Shown: positions 1-8,615, numbered from the stretch's first letter. The stretch is DNA of 64,000 bases from an uncultured Ruminococcus sp. (GCA_902776375.1 CACYPV010000010.1:27442-91441); one strand, 5' to 3'. Numbers and translations: made by a program. The notes: generated by a model not told the origin, from the sequence alone.

Positions 1-330
1 GATATGAAGCGAGCACACGTTGGTATGGACAAGCTTCATTTCAAGCTCGAGCGGAACATCCTTAAATTCGCCGTAAGCGCCGAAGCCCGCGTTGTTTATA
101 AGGAAATCTATTTTTTCGTCCTGCAAATGCTCGTACAGGTCATAGGCGTCCTGCTCGCGCGACAAATCTATGGTAATGACGCGCACGTTTACATTGCTCA
201 GTTCATCTTTAAGCGCGTTCAGCTTGTCGGTGCTGCGGGCGGCAATTATCAGATCCCACCCGCGCGAAGCAAGTATGCGCGCAAATTCTTTGCCTATTCC
301 CGAGCTTGCGCCCGTGATAAGTGCTTTCAT
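1..330 (-). CDS. SDR-family oxidoreductase, N-terminal part
   Basis: An open frame of 110 codons runs off the left edge of the window. The protein opens MKALITGASSGIGKEFARIL, the glycine-rich TGxxxGIG motif that binds NAD(P) in classical short-chain dehydrogenases. About residue 77 it has FLINNAGFGAYGEF, the family NNAG motif. The catalytic Ser-Tyr-Lys part lies outside the window, so the substrate cannot be guessed. An in-frame ATG four codons earlier (342) is equally possible, since neither start has a clear Shine-Dalgarno. A perfect 8-bp hairpin (343-359) sits directly upstream. Confidence 0.85.
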   Translation of the reverse strand, partial: MKALITGASSGIGKEFARILASRGWDLIIAARSTDKLNALKDELSNVNVRVITIDLSREQDAYDLYEHLQDEKIDFLINNAGFGAYGEFKDVPLELEMKLVHTNVCSLHI

Positions 331-499
331 ATTAATCCACATGCCGGTGCGGCACCGGCACAAATAGAGATGAAAACGGAAGCCGCTAAATTTTCCGTTT
401 TCAGTTGACAATAATTTATCTTGATTTTAGGCTCACTTAGGTGGGTCTTGTTTTGGTGTTCAACAGGCTAAAATGCCTGTTTTTTACTTTTTCACACTA

Positions 500-1129
500 T
501 CACTCCTTTTCCGCCACAGCGCACAGGCGGCTCGTACCGCTCTTGGTGTGGGTGCGGATATTCTGATATCCGGCGCGCTGCAGCATTTCGGTTATTTCCT
601 CACGGCTGACCGCCTTGATGTTCAGCCTTTCCTCGACCTTCTTCCAGCGGTCGGGGTCGTTATCGTCTTTTAGCATCTCAAACACCAGCAAAAGCCTTCC
701 GCCGCGGCGCAGAGTGCGTTTTATCTCGATCAGGTCGTTGAGCTTGTCAGGCCAGAAATAATAGGTTTCGACCGCCGTCACGAGGTCAAAGCTTTCGTTC
801 TCGAACGGAAGCTCGGACACGCTCGCCTTGCGGATGTCCGCCTTGCCGCAGAGGACGTTTTTCTTATTCGCTTTAAGCGACTTTTGAACGCACAGGTCGG
901 AATAATCTATGCCGTATACCTTGCCGCTGCCCACCTTGCCGCAGAGCTTAGCGACGGTCTTTCCCCCGCCGCAGCCCACGTCGAGCACGCGGTAGCCGTT
1001 TTCGAATTTGATATAGTCAAGCGCCCAGTCGGTCATGTCGCTGTGACCCTTGTTCATGGAGCGGATCATAAGCCTGCCCCAAAAGCCCTCGGGCTTAACT
1101 GCGTTTTCGGTCAATTTGTGATACTTCAT
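500..1129 (-). CDS. Class I SAM-dependent methyltransferase
   Basis: A protein of 209 residues with the Rossmann methyltransferase core: motif I VLDVGCGGG (residues 48-56), an acidic residue at the end of the next strand (GIDYSD), then LVTAVETYYFWPD and a post-motif RGGRLLLV. The fold resembles UbiE/Methyltransf_11 enzymes, which methylate small molecules, but nothing identifies the acceptor. The ATG at 1129 is chosen because GGAG lies seven bases upstream. A longer reading to 1168 would pass through a repeat element. It probably stands alone, separated from the next gene by that repeat. Confidence 0.8.
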   Translation of the reverse strand: MKYHKLTENAVKPEGFWGRLMIRSMNKGHSDMTDWALDYIKFENGYRVLDVGCGGGKTVAKLCGKVGSGKVYGIDYSDLCVQKSLKANKKNVLCGKADIRKASVSELPFENESFDLVTAVETYYFWPDKLNDLIEIKRTLRRGGRLLLVFEMLKDDNDPDRWKKVEERLNIKAVSREEITEMLQRAGYQNIRTHTKSGTSRLCAVAEKE

Positions 1130-1147
1130 AAATAACTCCGTTTTTTT

Positions 1148-1234
1148 AGTGTAAAGTGAACAGTGCAAAATCGGGTGAGGGCGAAGCCCTCCGTTAACTT
1201 TGAACTTTTCACTTTGAACTTTGAACTATTTCAC
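1148..1234. repeat. Composite intergenic repeat (type II core)
   Basis: Short units (AAAGTGAACAGTGCAAA) lie left of a GC-rich hairpin, GAGGGCGAAGCCCTC. Related units in the opposite orientation (CTTTGAACTTTTCAC) lie to the right. Read on the minus strand, the core continues CACCCGATTTTGC, like the other type II cores. The right flank runs into the amidohydrolase gene and encodes its last residues and stop. Confidence 0.7.
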
Positions 1235-2042
1235 TTTTTATTCCAAACAATCTCTGCGCGTTTTTATACATCAGGTTGTCGTAATCCTCTTTGCTTATCA
1301 GGTCTTTCAGCTCGTTGAAGTAGCCCTGACAGAACGAGCGCTGACCCGCGCGGTTATACAGCATATGATCCTTGCCGTCTATCGGGTTGTCGGTGCCGAA
1401 CAGTATCTTTTCGCTGCCGCATTTTTTGATGGCTCGGACAGTCGTTTCATAAGACACCCAAGTGGTGTCGCCGTATAGGTTGGGAAGCTTTGCGATAAGC
1501 TCCATAGCCTCATTGCAGTCGCTGTCGAGATCCATGTGCACCGCGACAAAATCGATATCCGGATGCGCCTTGGCGGCGTTGTAAAGGTACAAGGTTCTCG
1601 CCTTTTCGATGTTGCCCGTGTGCGAAACGACGGGCAGCCCAAAGCGGCGCGCAAGCTCGTAAACCGGCTCCAGCTTAGGCTCGTCGGGAGCGGTCTCGGA
1701 ACGGTACGGGTGTATCTTGATACCGTAGATATAACGGCGGTTTTTCTCGATAAGTCTGCACAACCGCTCGTTGGGAACGCAGCGGTCGATCTGCAGCCAC
1801 AGCAGCGCGCCCAGCTTGTCCGGATGCCGCTTGGCGGCGCGGATGGTCTTTTTGCACACGCGGTACTGCGTTCTGCGCAGAGGCCACGGCAGACGCTTGC
1901 CCTCGCTGTAGTATTCGGTGCTTTCGATGCTGCTGACGAGCGAAAAGTCAACGCCGTAGCGCTCCATTGAGTAAAGCACCTTGCGCACGCTTAGGTTGAG
2001 GATCAAAAGATTGCCGATGTGTGCGTGAGAGTCAATTATCAT
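1209..2042 (-). CDS. Amidohydrolase-family (TIM-barrel) metal-dependent hydrolase
   Basis: A 277-residue protein of the amidohydrolase_2/TatD-like superfamily. Metal-binding residues are visible in order: DSHAH (H6, H8), KIHP (H111), SHTGN (H141), AVHMD (H169) and FGTDNP (D218). The substrate is unknown; relatives are hydrolases or decarboxylases. The start overlaps the end of the upstream patatin-like gene by 11 bases, so the two are probably co-transcribed and translationally coupled. The C-terminal residues EIVQSSK and the stop come from repeat DNA, so the ancestral protein probably ended differently. Confidence 0.8.
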   Translation of the reverse strand: MIIDSHAHIGNLLILNLSVRKVLYSMERYGVDFSLVSSIESTEYYSEGKRLPWPLRRTQYRVCKKTIRAAKRHPDKLGALLWLQIDRCVPNERLCRLIEKNRRYIYGIKIHPYRSETAPDEPKLEPVYELARRFGLPVVSHTGNIEKARTLYLYNAAKAHPDIDFVAVHMDLDSDCNEAMELIAKLPNLYGDTTWVSYETTVRAIKKCGSEKILFGTDNPIDGKDHMLYNRAGQRSFCQGYFNELKDLISKEDYDNLMYKNAQRLFGIKSEIVQSSK

Positions 2043-2892
2043 TTGCCAAAAAGCCTCTTATCTCCTCGAGTTTTTTCATGGCAGCCTGCCTGCCGAGGTC
2101 GTATGTCTTTTGTATCTTTTCGGGGTCGTGCTCTATCCTGCCGATATCAAGCGGAGCATCGGGGCAGATAACAAGCGCCTTGCCCGCCTTTTCGCGCCCG
2201 AAAACATATTTGCGCTGCTCGTTGTACATCAGGTGGCGATTGGCGACGGCTTTTATCATCTTGGGGTATTTCTTTAAGCTTCGGCGGAACAGCCACATCT
2301 TTGACGCGGGCTTTTTAACATAGTCGCGCGGACGGGTGAGCACCACGATATTGCGCTCGTATAAGCCCTCGGCAAACCTCAACGGGATGGAATCGGTCAC
2401 TCCCCCGTCAAGGTATTTGTGCCCGTCGAGCTCTACCGGACGCGACACCAGCGGCATGGAAGCCGAGGCGCGGATCCACTCGTAGCAGTCGTCGTCGACC
2501 GAATCGACCCGCTTGTAATGCGGCAGACCTGTTTCGATATCGGAAACGACCAGGTAAAACTTCATAGGGTTCTTTTCAAACGCCTCTATATCGAACGGGT
2601 CGAGCCTTTCGGGGATATCGTGATAGCAAAACTGCGCCCCGAACAAGTCGCCCGTTTTGCCCAGCGAGCGGAACGAGCAGTACTTTGGCTCCTTGCAGTA
2701 TTTCAGGTTGTAGCGCAGCGCGCGTCCGGGCTGGTTCGATTTGTAGTTGCAGCCGAATGCTGCGCCTGCCGACACGCCCGTAAGCGCCGGAAAGGTAAAG
2801 CCGTTTTCCATGAGGACGTCGATAACGCCGGCGGAAAACAGTCCGCGCATGGCGCCGCCCTCAAGCACAAGCCCTGTGTTATTGTCAGTCAT
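2032..2892 (-). CDS. Patatin-like phospholipase family protein
   Basis: A 286-residue protein with all patatin signatures: the oxyanion loop EGGAMRG (11-17), the nucleophile elbow GVSAG with Ser41, and the catalytic Asp162 in LDGGVTDS. These enzymes use a Ser-Asp dyad to hydrolyse acyl esters of lipids. No signal peptide is seen, so it is probably cytoplasmic or peripheral to the membrane, as in the bacterial RssA/YjjU-type group. It is the first gene of a pair with the amidohydrolase. Confidence 0.88.
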   Translation of the reverse strand: MTDNNTGLVLEGGAMRGLFSAGVIDVLMENGFTFPALTGVSAGAAFGCNYKSNQPGRALRYNLKYCKEPKYCSFRSLGKTGDLFGAQFCYHDIPERLDPFDIEAFEKNPMKFYLVVSDIETGLPHYKRVDSVDDDCYEWIRASASMPLVSRPVELDGHKYLDGGVTDSIPLRFAEGLYERNIVVLTRPRDYVKKPASKMWLFRRSLKKYPKMIKAVANRHLMYNEQRKYVFGREKAGKALVICPDAPLDIGRIEHDPEKIQKTYDLGRQAAMKKLEEIRGFLANDN

Positions 2893-2908
2893 ATCATCAT
2901 CTCTTTTT

Positions 2909-3020
2909 TAGTTATTAGCGTGATCAGGTATTAGCGTGATTAGGTATTAGCGAGATCAGGTTTTAGCGTGATTAGTTTCTAGTACCTAGTACCTAATACC
3001 TAATACCTAGTACCTAATCC
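2909..3020. repeat. Tandem 16-bp repeat followed by 7-8-bp repeats
   Basis: Four copies of a 16-bp unit (TATTAGCGTGATCAGG and variants) occupy 2913-2976. After them come seven-to-eight-base units of the TACCTAG/TACCTAA type up to 3020. The last unit supplies the TAG stop of the MutS-family gene. No GC-rich core is present at this copy. Confidence 0.85.
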
Positions 3021-4711
3021 GCTCTGCTCTTTATATGATCCTTTATCTGGTCAAAGGTCACGCCGTATTTTATCGCGATGTCCTTGGCATAGCTCACGCC
3101 CTGCGGCGGCATGACTGCGACCTTGAAGCTTCTTTCGCCGTGCTGAACGCCCGTTACAAGGCTTTCCACGCGGCTGTCGCCCTTGACGCCGTTGTTCAGC
3201 TCGTCAAGGCTGCGCGCGAGCTCGTGCATATGGGTGTTGAAAATGCAGCGCACGCCCAGATAGCGCATCGCCTTTACAACGTCCTTAGCTATGAATAAGC
3301 CCTCGGCTACGCTGGTGGTCGCGAGGCTCTCGTTCAGCAGCATGAAGCTGCGCGGAGTCGCCGCCTCGAATATCTCCGAAAGGCGCTTGCTCTCCTCGCC
3401 CAGCCTGCCCAGATCGACGGTGTCGTTCTCGTCGGCGGGAAAATGCGTGAACATGTTGTCGCAGGGGCTTATCTTCGCGCTCGCCGCAGGCACATAAATG
3501 CCCCACTGAGCAAGCATCATCGCAAGCCCCACAGCCTGTGTGAAGATGGTCTTGCCGCCACGGTTAGGTCCCGTCAGGATATAAATGCGGCGCTCGTCGT
3601 CAAAGTCGATATCGTTGGTGATTATGTTGATATCATCGCCCTTTACGTTGTTGATAGCGAGCTTCAGATTATATATTTCTTTAAAAGAACAATTTCTGTC
3701 ATCCGGCGGCAAAATCTCCGCCTTGCAAACGGGCATGCCCTTTGCGATTATTTTGTCGATAAGCTCAGCCCAGCGCACGTAGAAGATGATCTCGGGCATC
3801 AGACCGATGAGCATGTAGCCGCTGATGTTTACATAGCGCTTGAGCGTTGACTTGATGTCGTCGCAGGTCTTTTTCATAATGCTTGTCACGGGCTTGGTTA
3901 TCGCGTTTGAGATAGAGTCGGTGCCGGTCGCCGTAGTCTCGATAGCGATATCGTTCGAAACCGCGCTTTTCTGATAGCCGCCGATCTTGTACTCGGTGGT
4001 GATCGGGTTGGCGGCGTGAAAATGCTTCATTCCGCTGGTGTCGGTGCCCTCGTGCAAGCCGTCCTGCCTGTTGGCGAAGTTCATAAAGCGCTTCATAAGT
4101 CCAGCGTCGACGAACGGAGCGTCGTTGAGCGAGATTACCCCCGCCGCCTTCGGGCGCAACATGTCGTCGAGGTTCACGCCGATAGTTATGCTTTTCACGC
4201 GGCGAGCCTGCTCCATCGTTTCGTCGATGTCAGCCTTGAGCTGTGGAAATCCGCTTTCACGGTCGATGTCGGTCACGATCTGGCGCAGGGTCTTCATGCC
4301 CTCGGAATGAACGTCGAGCTCCTCAAGCGTTTTCTTTATCATGGTTATGCAGCTCACGTACTCGTCGATCTCGCGCAGGCGGTTTATGAGCGACCACAGC
4401 GAGGGTCCCTCCTGATCCTTCTGAAAGCGCGCCACGTCCTTCAAATCGGCGAGCCGCGCCACAAGATCCTCCATAGCGGAGCGCAGCTTCGGGAAACGCA
4501 AAAAGTCCTCGAACACGTCGCAGCGCCACTTGATGACCTCGGGATCGTCGGTGACCTGAGTCATAAGGTTGTACATGTGCTCGCGTTCGTTGCGGTGGTC
4601 GGTCAGATTGTCAAGCAAAAAATCGATCGACAGGTCGTTTATAGACTCTGCGGTCAGTTGGTTGGTTTTATGTTCTTTTACCACAGGGAACAATAAGCTG
4701 AAATCTTCCAT
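3014..4711 (-). CDS. MutS-family ATPase lacking the mismatch-recognition domain
   Basis: A 565-residue protein whose C-terminal third is a MutS domain V ATPase: Walker A GPNRGGKT (381-388), Walker-B-like FMLLNES (456-462) and FNTHMHELA near residue 492. The first 350 residues are helical, like MutS core and clamp domains. There is no N-terminal domain I with the mismatch-probing Phe-x-Glu and no C-terminal Smr nuclease. That matches stand-alone MutS-related proteins of Clostridia, whose role is not defined. The Walker B position carries Asn instead of the usual Asp. Confidence 0.8.
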   Translation of the reverse strand: MEDFSLLFPVVKEHKTNQLTAESINDLSIDFLLDNLTDHRNEREHMYNLMTQVTDDPEVIKWRCDVFEDFLRFPKLRSAMEDLVARLADLKDVARFQKDQEGPSLWSLINRLREIDEYVSCITMIKKTLEELDVHSEGMKTLRQIVTDIDRESGFPQLKADIDETMEQARRVKSITIGVNLDDMLRPKAAGVISLNDAPFVDAGLMKRFMNFANRQDGLHEGTDTSGMKHFHAANPITTEYKIGGYQKSAVSNDIAIETTATGTDSISNAITKPVTSIMKKTCDDIKSTLKRYVNISGYMLIGLMPEIIFYVRWAELIDKIIAKGMPVCKAEILPPDDRNCSFKEIYNLKLAINNVKGDDINIITNDIDFDDERRIYILTGPNRGGKTIFTQAVGLAMMLAQWGIYVPAASAKISPCDNMFTHFPADENDTVDLGRLGEESKRLSEIFEAATPRSFMLLNESLATTSVAEGLFIAKDVVKAMRYLGVRCIFNTHMHELARSLDELNNGVKGDSRVESLVTGVQHGERSFKVAVMPPQGVSYAKDIAIKYGVTFDQIKDHIKSRAD

Positions 4712-4719
4712 AATAACCT

Positions 4720-5523
4720 CTAGCTGAAAAACTTATAGATCCTGTCCTTGTAATCGGGCGCCTCGTCAAATACACAGTGCCCGTATTTTTCATCGTACAT
4801 ATACAACTCGCAGTTGCCGCCGAGCTTCTCGGCTATCTCAACAGAGCCCTCGGCTGTCAGCACCCTGTCCGCCTTTGCGCCGATCACCAGCACGGGACAC
4901 TTTATATTATCAAGCTCGTCGTAAACGCTCAGGGTATCGCAGGACTTGCCCAAAATGATGAATCTGTTGAAATCCTCCTGCGTCACGTCCCTATGGGCTA
5001 GCCTTATGAACCGCCCGAACATTTCAGCGAACTCTTTGCTGTAAAGCACGTCGATAAAGCTGTCGCAAAACGCGTTTATGTCGCCTTTTTCGGCAAGCGC
5101 GACCCAGGTTTTCATCACTTTTTCGGCGGTGGGGTTGAGCCTTGCGCAGGTCGAAGCCAAAAGCAATTTGCCCACAAGCTCAGGGTGCCGCGCGGCGATG
5201 TACATAGCTATCATGCCGCCCTGCGACGCGCCCATAAGACAGACGTTTTTCAGCCCCAAAGCGGTCAGCGCTTCGGCGGTGTCCTCGGCGAGCTGCTCAA
5301 CGGTATAATTCTCTGAAAGAAATTTAGTTCTGTCAAAGCAGTAAACGGTGAACTCATCGCTGAACATGCGGTAAGCGGAAGCCACGCCCTCGGCGTTATT
5401 CAGGATACTTTTAACGCTCAGCCCCGAGAGCATGACGAAGATCTTCTCTCCCCTGCCGAAGGTAAAATAATCCATTTCGTTGTTCTTGAGCCTGACCGTC
5501 GCGCGCTTTACCATGATCGCCAT
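4720..5523 (-). CDS. Alpha/beta-fold hydrolase
   Basis: A 267-residue single-domain hydrolase. The nucleophile elbow is GASQGG with Ser100, the acid is probably D219 in IGAKAD, and the base H249 in KYGHCVFDE. The lid region (about 125-190) is helical. The substrate is unknown; such proteins act on esters, thioesters or peptides. It ends eight bases before the MutS-family gene and may form a two-gene unit with it. An internal ATG at residue 4 is an alternative start. Confidence 0.8.
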   Translation of the reverse strand: MAIMVKRATVRLKNNEMDYFTFGRGEKIFVMLSGLSVKSILNNAEGVASAYRMFSDEFTVYCFDRTKFLSENYTVEQLAEDTAEALTALGLKNVCLMGASQGGMIAMYIAARHPELVGKLLLASTCARLNPTAEKVMKTWVALAEKGDINAFCDSFIDVLYSKEFAEMFGRFIRLAHRDVTQEDFNRFIILGKSCDTLSVYDELDNIKCPVLVIGAKADRVLTAEGSVEIAEKLGGNCELYMYDEKYGHCVFDEAPDYKDRIYKFFS

Positions 5524-5624
5524 ACTTTCACTTACCTTTGTTTCAATATATAGGAATATTATAACAGCTTTTTTGGCTTTTGTCTATGCGAAATATGAAA
5601 ACAAATCATCACTTTTCCCAACAT

Positions 5625-5658
5625 AAAACGGCGAGGCTTATATTTCAAAGCTTCGCCG
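5625..5658 (-). terminator. Rho-independent terminator of the lipoprotein gene
   Basis: Read on the minus strand, CGGCGAAGCTTTG pairs with the CGCCG-containing arm across an AT-rich loop and is followed by TTTTATG. It lies just past the lipoprotein stop. On the plus strand the hairpin is also followed by five T, so it may work both ways. Confidence 0.65.
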
Positions 5659-5672
5659 GATTTTTACTGTAT

Positions 5673-6434
5673 TCAATACCCGTAGCGACCTATAAATGCG
5701 TCCCAGCCGTCGGATTGTACCTCGCTCCAATCGTACGTTTTGAGTTCGTTTTTCGGCTTTCTGTAATGCGCGGATTCATCCGACTGCGTGGTGCAAGCCA
5801 TGTAAACGTCATAGAGAGTTTGGTTGCTGATAGTCGTGTTGCCGTTGCCGCTGTCGTCATAGGTCGTATCCACTACCTTCTCGCTGACGATCTTTCCGTC
5901 CTGCAGTCCGGAATACACAACGACCGATTCTTTGGCGAAGCTGTCGCTGCGGAATATACCGTGATACTTTTCGTTGTCACTGTAAAAGCTCGCTCTTCCG
6001 CCGATATCGCCCGAGTGAACGACCATTCCGTCATATACGGTATAGACCGACAGTCCCATTCGCGCGCCCCAATACCCCAAAATGAGCTCGGGTATGCCGT
6101 CCATGTCAAAGTCGTGGAGAGCAAAGGGCGTGTCCGCTTTTATGGGAGAAGTCGTATCGCCCCAGATAAGCGGCTCGGCGTTCTCGGTGACGTAGCTGTA
6201 GTACATCGCAGACCAATCGGGCTGCGGCTCCGTCGGCTCCTCGGTAACCACCTCGGTGACCTCCTCGGTCGTTATCTCCGTGATTGCTTCCGTTGCGGGC
6301 TCGGTTGCGGGCTCGGTTTTAGCCTCTGTCGCCGATTCGGCTTTTGACGAAGCCAAGGACGAGCCGCCGTTTGAGCATCCGACCAACGCGACAGGAATGA
6401 CGCCAGCAAGCAATAATGCCAAAATTATTTTCAT
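5673..6434 (-). CDS. Secreted lipoprotein with Thr/Glu-rich linker
   Basis: A 253-residue protein with a lipoprotein signal peptide: positive start, hydrophobic stretch and lipobox ALVGC, lipidated Cys at about residue 20. A low-complexity linker (about 33-73) rich in TEPATE and EEVTE follows. The globular part begins at DWSAMYYSYV and contains LHDFDMDGIPELIL, an FG-GAP/VCBS-like calcium loop often seen in Clostridia lipoproteins. Function is unknown; it is predicted to sit on the outer face of the membrane. The AGGAGG-like ribosome site is well placed. Confidence 0.75.
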   Translation of the reverse strand: MKIILALLLAGVIPVALVGCSNGGSSLASSKAESATEAKTEPATEPATEAITEITTEEVTEVVTEEPTEPQPDWSAMYYSYVTENAEPLIWGDTTSPIKADTPFALHDFDMDGIPELILGYWGARMGLSVYTVYDGMVVHSGDIGGRASFYSDNEKYHGIFRSDSFAKESVVVYSGLQDGKIVSEKVVDTTYDDSGNGNTTISNQTLYDVYMACTTQSDESAHYRKPKNELKTYDWSEVQSDGWDAFIGRYGY

Positions 6435-6495
6435 TTGTATCCTCCTTATCCAAAAAAGCTTTTTCTATCTCATTTTTCACAGCTTTTGTTTTCAG

Positions 6496-6540
6496 TTATA
6501 CACTCTTTTTGCAAACCAATGCCACGCTCTCGACATGGGT
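6496..6540 (-). pseudogene. Displaced original 3' end of rlmD (attachment-site remnant)
   Basis: Translated on the minus strand this stretch reads TTHVESVALVCKKSV and then a stop. That is the characteristic end of RlmD/RumA-type methyltransferases (compare TAHVESACLMSRKK at the end of the intact rlmD 2.1 kb away). It has no gene body: the frame upstream enters the island. It is read as the native 3' end of rlmD, cut off when the island inserted. Confidence 0.7.
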
Positions 6541-6623
6541 CGTAGCAACGAAAATGATGTCATAGTCACAAGGCAGTTCTTGGAGTAGACCGCCTGTAAT
6601 AATGACAAATAATCTTATTAGGT

Positions 6624-8369
6624 TTACTCTATTTCATCATCTGAATCATCATCTTCGACTTCAATATCAACTTCATCTTCTCCCACTTCTCTAAATACTA
6701 CACCAATATCAGCAAACCTTTTTTTGTATTCATTTGCTCTATTTTGTATAAACGTAGTATAGTCTTCATCAAATAAAGCGTTGTATGAGTCGGCATTAAT
6801 AACATGACACTTCAGTTTTGCCTTTATCTCATTTTCAGATAAACCAATATTATTAATTATATTAGTCATATATTCATTGGTTCTTCTGTCTTTAATGCGA
6901 ATATTAGTGTCTTTTATTAACCAAGTTATATTAAAAACAGAGTTTATCATTTCTGCATTACTTGTTTCATAAGTTGCTTTTGGGAAAATATGATGCAAAT
7001 AACATGGCTTAATTGTTTCTCCGATTCCAACTTGTCGATCATCATAAAAGTCCTTTGGCTTACAACTGTTTAACACGCATAGTATAGCTTTACCAAACGC
7101 ACTATTCTTCTTATAGCCAATAATCCCATTCGTATTCCAATCAACACCACGCTGAATCATAGCTGGCATTTTATCATTTGAAATCCATTGATTTAGCACC
7201 TTAAAATCTTCATTAATCTTTGCATTAGTTCCTTCAGTGTACCTAGCGGCAAGCGCAGTTGTAAAGAAATACTTTTTTAATTTTTTCTTTACTATAGCTT
7301 GTTTCTCAGAATTCATTGATTTGAATTTCGTTCTTGCTAATACTGCCGCTACTATTGTTACTAAAGGAGTATATGGTAATATAGATAAGTTTTTCTTTGT
7401 ACCCGCACCATAATCATCAAAAATATCAAGAGTGTTCTCAATGCCATCAATAGCGTCATCCCAATAATCTGTAATATCTTGTGATTCTAATTCTTTAGGC
7501 AAAGAATTAGCGTTAGGCGACTTATTAGCTAATAGCGCAATAACTTGAAGCACAGAAGTTGGATCCTTAGCTAATAGTGTTTTAACATAGTTTGTGGAAT
7601 CAGACGCTTTATTAACAAGTTCCTTTAAGTTTATATTCTGTGGCATAAACACTGCTACACATATATCAAAAACGGATAGTTTTAATCCTGTAGTATTGAT
7701 CGTCTGAAAGACTTTACAAACAGACTCCATTGAAGAATTAATTGGTAATTCGACAACCGGGAACTCATAATCAAGTATAGAACTTATAATACCATCGAAA
7801 TCATATGACAAAAAATCGCAGATTTCTGTCTTGCTAGAATCACTACGAGCGCCTTTAACATATATTTTAATTTGATTTCTCATTGTATCTCTATCTTTTA
7901 GAAACGAAAGAGGAAACAAGCCTTTAGGTATTTCTGTAAAAGGAGAATTATTATGCCGCTTATGAACGATAAGAGTTTCGAAATCAAAATCTGTTTCACC
8001 GCTCTTATACTTATTCATTAATTCAAGATAATCAATATAATAAGTATGGCTTCCTAAGTTCATAAATACAGAAAAACAGGATGTCATTCTTTGCTGTCCA
8101 TCAAGAACTAACATTTCGGGTTTCTCAGTGAATTTTTCTTTATTTGCATAACTAAACTCTTTATTTGGGATTAAAGGTTTATCACCATCAACTTTTAAAA
8201 ACAATAAAGAGCCAGCGGGATACTCATGCTGTATAGAGTTTATTAGAGACTTAATCTTACTTGGATTCCATTTAAAATCACGCTGAAAACATGGAAGCTG
8301 ATACTTTCCGGTTGAAATTGACTTAATAAAATCTTTAATTTTAATCTTGTATGGTTGAAAAGTTGACAT
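6624..8369 (-). CDS. DUF262/DUF1524 GmrSD-like restriction protein
   Basis: About 581 residues. The N-terminal DUF262 domain shows FQRDFKWNPSKIKSL (30-44) and LVLDGQQRMTS (90-99), the hallmark motifs of the ParB-like, nucleotide-using GmrS half. FQTINTTGLKLS (223-234) is also family-typical. The C-terminal DUF1524 domain has YLHHIFPK (459-466) and a downstream Asn/Lys motif, an HNH-like nuclease as in GmrD. Such single-chain proteins act as type IV restriction or other phage-defence enzymes. The tail is acidic (EVEDDDSDDEIE). The second ATG (8369) is chosen because AGGAGG overlaps the first. Its AT-rich composition suggests transfer. Confidence 0.85.
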   Translation of the reverse strand: MSTFQPYKIKIKDFIKSISTGKYQLPCFQRDFKWNPSKIKSLINSIQHEYPAGSLLFLKVDGDKPLIPNKEFSYANKEKFTEKPEMLVLDGQQRMTSCFSVFMNLGSHTYYIDYLELMNKYKSGETDFDFETLIVHKRHNNSPFTEIPKGLFPLSFLKDRDTMRNQIKIYVKGARSDSSKTEICDFLSYDFDGIISSILDYEFPVVELPINSSMESVCKVFQTINTTGLKLSVFDICVAVFMPQNINLKELVNKASDSTNYVKTLLAKDPTSVLQVIALLANKSPNANSLPKELESQDITDYWDDAIDGIENTLDIFDDYGAGTKKNLSILPYTPLVTIVAAVLARTKFKSMNSEKQAIVKKKLKKYFFTTALAARYTEGTNAKINEDFKVLNQWISNDKMPAMIQRGVDWNTNGIIGYKKNSAFGKAILCVLNSCKPKDFYDDRQVGIGETIKPCYLHHIFPKATYETSNAEMINSVFNITWLIKDTNIRIKDRRTNEYMTNIINNIGLSENEIKAKLKCHVINADSYNALFDEDYTTFIQNRANEYKKRFADIGVVFREVGEDEVDIEVEDDDSDDEIE

Positions 8370-8394
8370 GTTCATCCTCCTAAATTAATCAGTA

Positions 8395-8435
8395 TATTTC
8401 AGTATACTATAATACTATATAATCAATAATAAAAT
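8395..8435. promoter_or_regulatory. AT-rich promoter/operator region of the DUF262 gene
   Basis: Palindromic AGTATACT (8401-8408) and further AGTAT/ATACT half-sites crowd the expected promoter of the DUF262 gene. A TATACT -10 on the minus strand lies within the palindrome. This would suit binding of a dimeric repressor, but no regulator is encoded in the island and the exact -35 is unclear. Confidence 0.35.
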
Positions 8436-8458
8436 GGCAATAGATTCGACAAAAATAA

Positions 8459-8548
8459 TGACATAATTTTTATAACACAACCTACCCCTGACATCATTTT
8501 TCTAACACAACTCTGCCCTTTTATCATAAATCCAACACAACCTCATAT
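8459..8548. repeat. Three 30-bp iterons at the island end
   Basis: Three units with an exact 30-bp period (8459-8488, 8489-8518, 8519-8548) share the core AACACAAC and similar TGACAT-ATTTTT left parts; the third is more diverged. They lie about 100 bases inside the 13-bp boundary repeat, where arm-type recombinase sites of integrative elements are usually found. Confidence 0.75.
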
Positions 8549-8615
8549 CACACAGTAATGTATGAAAGCGTATTTTTGAATGAAAACGAGATACAGTCAA
8601 AGTGTCAAAAACGCC

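Noticed and set aside
468-490. Terminator AACAGGC/GCCTGTT near 470-487
   Set aside because: The T run is on the plus strand, where no gene ends; on the minus strand no T run follows, so it cannot be assigned to the methyltransferase gene with confidence.
2909-3020. CRISPR-like appearance of short tandem repeats
   Set aside because: Units are contiguous, 7-16 bases, with no spacers of constant length and no cas genes nearby.
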